25,262 nt of DNA, from assembly GCA_034698045.1 (NCBI GenBank), contig JAQGAU010000647.1:1-25262 (forward strand), read 5' to 3'. The position numbers and the translations under genes were made by a program. Below the pieces are notes generated by a model that was given only the letters and a program-made list of their open reading frames with translations, was not told the DNA's origin and ran no database searches. Every line of letters starts with the position of its first letter. Position 1 is the stretch's first letter. This stretch comes from Paramacrobiotus richtersi. Taxonomy: Eukaryota; Tardigrada; Eutardigrada; Parachela; Macrobiotidae. Below, in pieces: positions 17,409 to 25,262 of this stretch.

Positions 17409-18196
17409 TTAAGACCGTTTTCTTGCGTTGTTTTGCGCACTGGCGGTCGGATGATTGTCGTTTCTGGATCGTTGGCACTGATGACTGCCTAAATATACTG
17501 CTTTCTTTAACGTTCGCTCGCTATTTGGTTGTAAGGACTTTCTTAGATTTCCTGTGGCAAGCTTAGGCACTGGCTGCGGAATAACGCCCTGATTGACAGG
17601 ACAAACGCAAGTGCAACCGGACAAATAGCATCCTTGGGCACACAGTATCAAACACTGGGTAGCACTCCCTGGCGTAGTAGTCGTCAGCGGGGACTTGGCT
17701 GTTCCCGAACTGGCGTAGTGGTTGAGATTGACCCCTGTCCCTTCGCCAGACATTATTGCTTGTGCGAACATATACAAGGGAACCCAGGCGAATCCCGCTG
17801 TGCTGTTCTCTCGACTTTCCAACAGTCCGGTTGCAGTGTTTCCATTGGAGTTGGTATTGCTTTGGCCACTGTATACTTGATGTAGGGCGCTGTCCCCCTG
17901 CGTAATGGTCATTCCACCCCCTGCTTGTCCACTGATGGATAAGGATGGCCCGGTCACCTTATTCGAAGAAAATGCGTCTGTTTGTGGTCTGCTGTTTGGG
18001 AAGCGGGATTGGCTCGCACCGAATACTTCCGCCGTACCATCAGCAGTGGATGCACTACCGTATGCATAACCGTTGTTTTCCCAGTCGGCTGTTTAACGAA
18101 GGAATTTTATCGTATCGGTGAGTAGATCAGTCGCACAACGAGCAAATTACCTGAGACGAGGGATGCGAAAATAAGGATTCCGCAGAAAGGCAACAT
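17409..18196 (-). CDS. Secreted protein with a six-cysteine cluster and basic tail (copy 2)
   Basis: Exons 18196-18151 (46 nt, the same length as in copy 1) and 18088-17409 encode 241 residues. The signal peptide is MLPFCGILIFASLVS followed by the phase-1 junction. The donor is GTAATT at 18150 and the acceptor AG at 18090-18089. The mature N-terminal half is Ser/Gly/Asn/Thr-rich and shares only scattered positions with copy 1 (for example NGNTATG and GEGTGVNLNHYASSGTAK). The six cysteines (161, 165, 169, 174, 176, 178) form a GCYLSGCTCVC core. The basic end finishes NNARKRS, as ARKRS does in copy 1. The C-terminal half is clearly more conserved than the rest. Unknown family. It begins 228 bp past the stop of the receptor gene on the same strand and faces the type C PIN gene. 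Confidence 0.7.
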
Positions 18197-18423
18197 GGTC
18201 AGTATGAATAGGTATTGTGATGCCAAGAAACAGGTCATATTATCGAGTGATAGTAAAAATAATATAATCTCGGCAACGGACGTGTGGGTTCTGTATTCTT
18301 ATATCGGAATGGTATTTCTAATTCTTATAATGAATTCAGCATCTGTCAAATGTATTACGTGATACAGTAAATTAATCACAGTCTAATAGCAAAGACGGAA
18401 GCTGTTGGTACACTGCGTGCATA
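18197..18423. promoter_or_regulatory. Spacer between receptor stop and six-Cys gene copy 2; probable promoter
   Basis: AT-rich 227 bp with a TATAAGAA element (minus strand, near 18297-18304). It contains no guanylyl-cyclase-like coding sequence, which matters for the upstream receptor. Confidence 0.35.
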
Positions 18424-21400
18424 TCAATAAAACCCTTCCCATACGTTGTCTGCGCAAACAAGATAATCCTGACAAACAGCCGACAGCTCCTTCTGCAGTC
18501 TGTCCATCGCCATATAGGCAAGCTTTAGTGTGAAATGTCTATCTATCCAGCAGGCCGTTATGCTGACCCTGCCGTGGTACAGCAGTGGTGAAGAATGTAT
18601 GTAAAACAGCGCCTGCAAATCAAAGGCCAAAGCGATGCCACATACTATTCGAAGTTTCGCATGTGGCCGGTAAAAGTGTCCTCACGAAAAAGGCGCCCGA
18701 CAAAAATTTAATCTGAGGGAAAGGGTCTCGCTCATAGAAACATTATGGGACACAGTTTCTGGCTGATAGAACATTTTCGTGAATAAAGACCGAAATCCAA
18801 TTTACAGCAGGCGCGGTTTGGTGAACGATATTCGACTATAGCATTTTTCCCGGAGCTTTTGAGACCGAGGGCTTAAACTTCAGATGAACAACAAAAAAGA
18901 GAAGGAAAACAACCGCCCGACGGAATATCAGGTTCTGGACGCTTCTAACGCCCATCAACCTACATCAAGGTAATCCATAATTAGCGAGTGGACTAACAGG
19001 GCATCATGTGCGATCAAATTGTCAAACAGCTTCGGTAGGGCTCCTCGCGTAGGCCATTCAAAAACGGCCGTTATCCAGTCAGTATCGCTCGTTCTGCTGA
19101 TTGCTAGCCCGTAAAATCGGCAAACATTCATGTGCTCCATGCCTTTTAACTGTAACAACTAATCATCAATCATCCGTCAATGAACATTGTTCATTGAACA
19201 ATATGCATTGCGTGGTGCACAAACCTTTTTTAGTAATACCAACAGGCACAAGCTAGCAGACACGTCCCTAAACGTCAGCTGGTGTCGCGTGCCTACAATT
19301 GTAGTGCACACGACTGGATTATGATCCTGTATCATAAAGTCTGTTCGTTTTTCCTGCAAGCCATACATATGGATTCCCCTCGTGACAAACGATATACAGT
19401 CTTATCACGCCTTACTTGGACAACCTGCTTGCGACCGCCCCGTACGTCACAGCTCACAGCAAGAGATTTTCGTGAAGTTGTGGGTCATCGACCATTTTGT
19501 TGTGCATCTTTTACGTCATAGATATCGAAATTCTGAGCTTCCTTCAAATTTCGGCATGATTTAGTTCACGGACCTCTAGCTGTAAAAGACACTCCGACCC
19601 TTCCGTTGTCGTGTTTCGATTCACATTGACAATTTGGTACAAAATTTTGAAAAGGTTGTATCGTCATGCTGCGATGTTAGCATTATATTTTACTCGTTTT
19701 TTATCAGATTATATCGAACAAGCGCCCTTTCGAGGTATCGGTCTCTTATTTGGGCGTGGTCAGCGCAGGTACAAACTAAGCACAGCTGAGCACCATTAAA
19801 TGACCTTTGATCTCCTGACAGCATTGCATTCAGGACCGATTCTAACAGAGGATCACTTCATGAGATCTGCTGCATTATTCTGCTACGGAGGTGAGACGAT
19901 GCCAGAGGACTTTGCCCGAAAACGTGCTTTAATCATAAGAGATCCCATGCCTGCTGTGAAAAACAACTGTAAAGAAAACCATATATCCTATACTGAATGC
20001 TGAGGTACTGACTTTCTTGTTTGGCCTTACAAACCACTTATTTGACATGTCTTCAACAAAACTACAATATTCGGACTTCTTGAAACTTTACCCGGAAATG
20101 TACGGGCGCTTCTCAAGTGACAGTTTTACTGCACAGGCTTATGGGAGGTGATGTTGCACGGCCCGAGCTCGGTTTGCCAACAAGGCAATGTAAGCTGCTG
20201 GACAAAAAACAATAGCTCACCGTGTGCTTTATCAGGTGATGCCGCTGGCAGAATCAGGTGCTTGTTGTGCGATTGTGTGTGCAACTATTTATATCATGCC
20301 TAAATCCAGACCGGCTTCTTCTTTTTCGGAACGGCGCATGCAGAAATCCTTCGAAAATATCTTCACCACAGGCTATTTATAGACGCAGCTCAGAAACTGC
20401 GTATGTAAAATGTTTAAGTGTTGCTCTGAAAGTAAGCGCGGTTGAACGCGGCGTCTCGCAATGCTGTTGTCAAAGTGTGGCGTGATAAGAGTGTATTTTA
20501 CGAAAGAAGTTGTTTGTTATACCTTCGCTTCTGCCATATTCCCACTAGCTGCGACTGACGCGCATAGGCCAGTCTGGGACTCCGCGCATTTGGTTGCCGT
20601 CTTTTGAATCGACATCCGTGATACTGACCTATGCTGTGACTCTGGGTTCTGTGGCAGTTCAAATTGCCACCAGTTGCCGTAGAGCAGCAGATGTTCGGCT
20701 TTTCGTTTGCTGTGTCTAACGCAAAAATAGATTCTTCATGTTTTCGCAGAGTGCAAAGTGCTGATTGCTAAGAGGACCTGATGCTTCCAAAGGAAACCAT
20801 CCCAATAATGACGCATAAGCCAGTTAAAGTGAAGATAATCACGTAAACCAACTGATTATCACCTAGTTAGAGGGTATAGTAAATAATGCGTGATTCTCGA
20901 AAATAAAAAAAAACTAACCGTACTTGGTGGCAAACAGGAACGACGCTGGTGAAGATACCCACAGACAGGCTCGTTAAGTGGTGGAAATGTACTGTTAACC
21001 CACTTCGCCAGCTGTATAAGTTCAGTAAGTGCTGTGCTTTTGCCGCTCTTGTGCAAGAATGCCTACATCAATGGCATCAAATAACAGCGCATCAGCTTAT
21101 TACGTGCTGCTTGTTGTTCGTTAGTGATTAAAGCGACTGCAGCGCACCTCCCGATTTCCCGCCGGGGTGTGATAAGAAACGGAGAAATCCGAGCGTCGTT
21201 GGCCTTTGCTGTCAATAAACATGGTGTTACCACATACGGTATCATCGAATGTCCGGTTAAGGAACTTCTGTGCCAAAATAGAACCGCTTCGGAAGTTTGC
21301 GCCTTCTGTGACCGTTTCGTTTAATACCTAGTAAGTTTGCAGTCAGCTTACAAACAAGCAAATTAACAGGGACACATACTTCAGCAAGCGCCGTAACAGC

Positions 21401-23171
21401 CATACAGTTCCCTCTGATAGAAGCGTACGGCTGGAATCAAAGAACAACAGTCAGTAATAATAATTTCGTCTGATGCAACATGGCCCCCTCAGTTGTCTCA
21501 CATATCCGGGTGCTACCCAGTCACCTGATCTGGTAATCGATAGGTAAAACTGAACTCTCGTTCCGACCTTCTGAGAAACTCTGATGCCAGGGGTCGTACT
21601 GCAGAATCACTAGAGGCGTAGCGGCTTAAGTGAACGATCATGAGCGACTGAAACGCCTGAAGAGCGACCTGTATGCAAGCAACGCCAATTAGGTTAGCAT
21701 TCCAACGCGGTGATTTAGAAAACAGATCGAGCAGATTGGTTTAGAACACTAGGCATCTGTTGCCTACAGAGTCGTCCTTGTCATTGTACTGCCAACGTAT
21801 TGGGGGGAACACGGGGTGCTCAAAGGCTATGTACACCTACGAAAGCAGTAGTAAGTGACTAGCCGCAATACGCGAGTGAATAGGTGTTTACATATTGTCC
21901 GTTGGCCATATTCGAAGCAAAGGCTGTGAGCTGCAGAAACAAAAAGTCTATACGTGCAAGTTCTGTTCAAAAACTTCAGATATGATGCTTACCAAATACC
22001 AGAAGTTCCCTTAATAACGGACCAAGACCAAAATATAGTACTACTGAAAAAAGAATGGAGACTTTTACTTGAATACTGCTTTTCCTCGGTACTGCACCTC
22101 TGCTAGCATTCCGTAAGCCCTCTAATATCGATCCAAACTTCCCGAACGGGACTCCAGCCGTTGCGTTTATGCGATGCACAAGTGGAGCCACTGGAGTACG
22201 AGTCTTTAAGTCATTAACAATATATTTTGCCAGCGACTCAAAAAATGGGGGCGACGAAGTGTCGGTAATCATGGAGATGGATGTCCAGTTGTACTTGTTG
22301 AAAATGTCCATGTACAAGCTGGAGCATACAGATAGCAACACAGCCTGGGTGCAGATCCACGTTGGATGCATGTGCCGGTTGCGGATCTTTGCACTTGCTG
22401 CCACCCTGAGAAAGATAATAATCTTATGAAATTTTGATTTGGTCGATTTGTCCATCTGTAAGTACGTTGACAGCCATAAGGTGTTCCACTGAGTTTGAAA
22501 ATATGGCAGCTCCGTAGTGTCCACACATGCTGCAAAAATAAAAACATCACGAGTACAAAATTCACAAACTTCAAACATTTCCAATAGCCAGTCAGCAGGA
22601 CTTTGTCGTGTTGTAAGTGTATAAAACTCTTTTGTAGTAATTGAATAACGTTTAGTGTCCCCCCTGATTCGATATATACAGTGATGTGATGCTCTTTTCT
22701 TTTACGATAATGCCATTCCGCAGCCATATTCTCAATACCGGCCGCCGAGTCCTGACAAGTCCGATTCATCGGATCGTAAACAAAATGTACAGTAAAGTTC
22801 ATGATATTATGGTCGTATTTTTTCTGCATTTGCTCGGCAGCAAATGTTATTCCCGGTCCGATGTAAGGTAGCCAGGCAAATCCATTTGACATGAAGCCCA
22901 ACACGACTATGCTCACGTTGAGTATGCCCAACTGACCGACCGCAGAATCACCGTTAGCTGTCATTAGGGCAAGGGAAGATGAAAGACTAGTTAGGCTCTG
23001 TAGTTGTTTAGAGCGGCTTTTATACTGAGAATTCAAGACAGATCTACGAAACTGCGTCGACACTATGTTTCTACGTTCTGTTTCGTAAGCAGAATTTTTC
23101 CTTCGGCAAAGACACTGGAATCTACCTATCCTGCTGGACTCACTCAGCGCGGTGCAGCTCGTATCGCCCAC
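18424..23171 (-). CDS. Natriuretic-peptide-receptor-like membrane protein with kinase-homology domain but no cyclase domain
   Basis: Exons (minus strand): uncertain first exon ending 23126; then 22957-22664, 22529-22466, 22405-22098, 22043-22000, 21930-21892, 21836-21750, 21668-21525, 21430-21380, 21327-21148, 21062-20924, 20862-20778, 20709-20523, 20463-20385, 19292-19225, 19158-18964 and 18612-18424. All phases fit, giving about 717 residues after exon 1. The order matches receptor guanylyl cyclases: an ANF-receptor ligand-binding fold (LNVSIVVLGFMSNGFAWLPY; W-rich middle; VVLYFGLGPLLRELL; ALQAFQSL; VLNETVTEG), a WVNSTFPP-x-NEPVCGY close to the membrane, one span (VYVIIFTLTGLCVIIG, exon 20862-20778), then a kinase-homology domain (GMEHMNVCRFYGL; SSPLLYHGRVSI). 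It stops soon after KLAYMAM, with no cyclase domain before the next gene. Odd points: no GT at 22663, weak GTCCTC donor at 20777, no clear start codon or signal peptide. It may bind ligand without making cGMP, or be decaying. Confidence 0.7.
19293..20384 (-). other. Long 1.1-kb intron inside the kinase-homology domain
   Basis: The flanking exons join in phase 1, placing YAVSELR next to TRHQLTFRDV, as expected for the first lobe of a kinase-like fold. All but one of the other introns are far shorter. On the plus strand it contains an open frame at 19800-20003 with good splice-like edges but no recognised motif. Confidence 0.5.
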
Positions 23172-23929
23172 GTATGCAAAATCGAGCGTATGTAATTGTA
23201 TCGCATGTCATCGCGATTTGACTCTTTTGCTGGTGAAGCAGATGGCATTAATAACACTGGACCTGTTCGTTAACGCTACCTGGAATTAATTGCTTGGAAA
23301 GTCAGCGTATGATCGTGGCTGTTCGACTGAGCGTAGCACTCAGTGTGGATGAGTGCTTACGGCAGCTTCCCGTGTGTGGCTTGTGGAACACCATTTTGTT
23401 CAATTTTCTTTCTATGTACAGGCAGTCTGAGGCAGATATCCGAACGGCTTAATGTCAACAAGTGTAACCAGCTGTCTCTCCAAAGCACGACATTCAGATC
23501 GAATGCCGTTGCCCCGTGAGTAGTTTGGCATAAACGGACTGCATGGCTTAAACCATTATGTTGACCGTACTTGGTTTTTGTGGAAAGTTTCGGATGTTTA
23601 GTAACGTATCCTGTTAGCGATGCACGCAAACTACGTACTAGCTGCTTACTTTAGTGTCAGCTGTTTGCATTTACCCTTGTGTAAGTAACTACCTTGAAGT
23701 TTAACAACCTTATGTCGACCGATTGCCGAGGACCTGTCGGGCAACTAGGTGTTTAACTATTTACCGAAGTGGTTTGACAGAGGACGCGCGAATTCTGGCT
23801 TTGGATCAAAGTTCTTAGTTCAAATTTGTTCAGTTTTTTTGACTAAATTCTTGATTTAGCCTTTCGTAGGGTTTCTGCGTTTCATTCTTTGTCCCGGCGT
23901 TTGGGATTGGTGTAGTTTCTTAAGTCTAG

Positions 23930-24414
23930 GCTATTGACCGATTGAGTAATAGCATTACTGTGGTAGTATTAAAAATAACAATCATAATATATTATTAATA
24001 ATCAATGAATAAAAAAAATAATAATGATGACCGACCGACCGAATGACGGAAAGACTTCGGTCGATAAACGGACATTCATTCCTTCTTTATTATTTTTTTT
24101 CCCTTCCCTGGTTTATTGGCGGCCCCGTTGAGGGCTGGGGGGTTCGCATTTTTGTATCTGTCTGTACTTCGGTATCCGCTCACCACTGGCTGTTCTGTAC
24201 TTATGTTTCCATACTTGTACTAGTCTTATGCCATATTTTAGGAATGTTCTCCTTATATTCCCTGAGCTTCCGTACCATTCAAAGCCCGGCGTCTGTACCG
24301 TTCGATTGCTGCACCATCTCATGAGCAAGATTCAGTATCCCTAATGCCGGTTGCCCGTAACACGTGGAAGTGCAAACCGAGAAATAAAAAAATTCTACTC
24401 AATCGGTCAATAGC
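23930..24414. repeat. 19-bp perfect inverted repeat bounding 447 bp
   Basis: The left arm GCTATTGACCGATTGAGTA is at 23930-23948, and its exact reverse complement is at 24396-24414. The arms could be ends of a small inverted-repeat transposon, but no clear target-site duplication is visible. They could also be the innermost remains of the inverted duplication that made the two receptor genes. Confidence 0.6.
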
Positions 24415-24460
24415 AGCTACTATTTTGATATTTATTTAGGTGGTGGCTCATCATACGACC

Positions 24461-24564
24461 TTTGCACTACCATTTGCTCCTTATACTACCAATTCATCAC
24501 CTTACCGCTCCTCAGGCTACCTTTTCGACACTACCATTGACTTTTTATACTACCATATAAAAAG
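24461..24564. repeat. Imperfect 64-bp-period repeat with four ACTACCA motifs
   Basis: ACTACCA occurs at 24466, 24485, 24530 and 24549. The pairs are spaced 19 bp and the two pairs lie 64 bp apart, with matching flanks (CACTACCATT, TTATACTACCA). The second copy runs into TATAAAAAG. Confidence 0.5.
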
Positions 24565-24899
24565 CATTCCAGAGATTATTTATGTAGTTTTCACTGCAGT
24601 AGCGCCACTATGCAACACATCAACGGTTTAGCTGAGTTTAGTTTAGCTGGTTACTTGTGTCGGCGCCATTCCGATTTGATATTTATGAAGGTGTACCATA
24701 TAGCTTGGAAGCAGCCGCAAGCCCTTGTTCCCCGCCGAGTGTCATAACCTGCGTATACTCGGAAGTAAGACCGCACAGTGGCTTTCATAGAAATTAATTT
24801 CTGTGAATGTTGTTGCCGCTTTGGCGAGCAACTCCGGTGATATGAATTCCAGTTACTTCACCAGTCTACCTCACAGCTGGGTCAGATCACGGTGGTCAT

Positions 24900-25262
24900 A
24901 TGTGTATGTGCATTTTTGCGTACGTGGGTGATAAGAGCTGTGTTTTGCCCAGCAGGACAGGTAGGTGGTAGTTTCCGAAGGAAATATCCTATTTACTAGA
25001 TGCCACGTAACAGTGTTCTGTCGACACACTTTCGTAGTCGTGTTCTAAAATCCCCGCTATACAACGGTGTTACCACAATCTGAGATGTAAAATTTCACCT
25101 GTTATAGTTAATATCGACACTAGTTTTTCGTCCTTCAGTGTCCCGATGGCAGCTAACGTTGACTCTGCGGTCGGTCACGCCGGCGTAGTGAATGTCAGCA
25201 TAGTCGTGTTGGGTTTCATGTCCAATGGGTTTGCTTCGTTGCCTTACGTCGGACCGGGAATA
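24900..25262 (+). CDS. Inverted paralogue of the natriuretic-peptide-receptor-like gene, 5' end (partial)
   Basis: The window edge cuts this gene. The clear part is from ATG 25146: NVDSAVGHAGVVNVSIVVLG followed by FMSNGF and LPYVGPGI, nearly the same as the start of the extracellular domain in the minus-strand receptor. Two start models are possible. In one, translation starts at 25146. In the other, an exon at 24900-24960 (MCMCIFAYVGDKSC to its GT donor at 24961) joins in phase 1 to an acceptor AG at 25151-25152. The second model is supported by a similar exon with the same phase in the minus-strand copy, although that copy has lost the in-frame ATG. No classical signal peptide is evident in either. 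Whether this copy has a cyclase domain cannot be seen here. Confidence 0.68.

Larger units (their letters stand above)
10819..18196. repeat. Tandem duplication of a convergent PIN-C / six-Cys module
   Basis: Unit 1 covers 10819-14085 and unit 2 covers 15168-18196. Each has a plus-strand type C PIN gene, about 1 kb of conserved noncoding DNA, and a minus-strand secreted six-Cys gene with an identical 46-nt first exon length. Confidence 0.7.
23172..24899. promoter_or_regulatory. Head-to-head intergenic region between two inverted receptor paralogues
   Basis: About 1.7 kb, presumably a two-way promoter. It holds a perfect 19-bp inverted repeat (23930-23948 and 24396-24414), an AT-rich simple-sequence tract (about 23965-24030) ending in GACCGACCGACCG, and a set of ACTACCA motifs (24466-24555). 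A TATAAAAAG sequence is at 24556-24564. Near the plus-strand gene (24856-24900) the DNA resembles the flank of the minus-strand gene in reverse (CTTCACCAG, GTCA-ATC-CG-TG). A 93-residue hydrophobic open frame (24043-24324) has no supporting evidence. Confidence 0.45.

Noticed and set aside
19800-20003. Plus-strand open frame inside the long receptor intron, with acceptor-like CTGACAG and donor-like GGAG-GTGAGA edges
   Set aside because: No recognised domain and no neighbouring exons in phase; could be chance or a remnant of another gene.
24043-24324. 93-residue hydrophobic plus-strand open frame between the inverted repeat arms
   Set aside because: The composition comes from T-rich DNA; no motif, no paralogue, no supporting start or splice context.
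1-25262. CRISPR arrays, bacterial operons or toxin-antitoxin interpretation of the PIN genes
   Set aside because: Spliced genes, signal peptides and animal receptor families show a eukaryotic genome; the PIN domains resemble SWT1/SMG6 types and have no paired antitoxin-like genes.
1-25262. tRNA or rRNA genes
   Set aside because: Scattered GTTCGA-like words (for example near 5560 and 24299) lack cloverleaf arms around them.

Overview
The window looks like nuclear DNA of an invertebrate animal. Genes are split by short GT-AG introns (mostly about 50-80 bp), several end near AATAAA-type signals, and the recognisable families are metazoan: an ionotropic-glutamate-receptor-type ligand-binding domain, natriuretic-peptide-receptor/receptor-guanylyl-cyclase-type proteins, and SWT1/SMG6-like PIN-domain nucleases. 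A small ecdysozoan such as a tardigrade would fit, but that is a guess.

Layout. (1) 22-1129 (+): 3' end of a glutamate-receptor-like ligand-binding domain with no ion-pore segment. (2) 1450-9580 (+): five tandem PIN-domain genes of two alternating types. Type A (1592, 3380, 5953) has a Cys-pair motif and a hydrophobic tail; one copy is intact, one is truncated and one carries a 1-nt frameshift. Type B (4253, 8591) has a second exon that encodes a repeat region and a C-terminal CCCC membrane module. The A+B pair, with its upstream DNA, has been duplicated. (3) 10600-18200: a second duplicated module. Each copy has a type C PIN gene (+; 10819 and 15168) with an acidic, phosphosite-like tail, and facing it a secreted six-cysteine protein gene (-; 13283-14085 and 17409-18196). 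About 1 kb of noncoding DNA between them is conserved. (4) 18424-23171 (-): a receptor gene whose exons I could chain by splice phase through the extracellular domain, one membrane span and a kinase-homology domain. It stops before any guanylyl cyclase domain. (5) 23184-25262: a head-to-head intergenic region with a 19-bp inverted repeat, then the first exons of an inverted paralogue of that receptor (+), cut by the window edge.

How the genes may work together is inference. The seven PIN genes keep nearly all the acidic active-site residues but carry three different C-terminal ends, as if one RNase domain had been sent to different membranes or compartments. They sit beside ligand-binding receptors and small secreted Cys-rich proteins, all in fast-duplicating, partly decaying pairs. 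That pattern is typical of environmental sensing or defence gene clusters, but nothing in the sequence proves that role.
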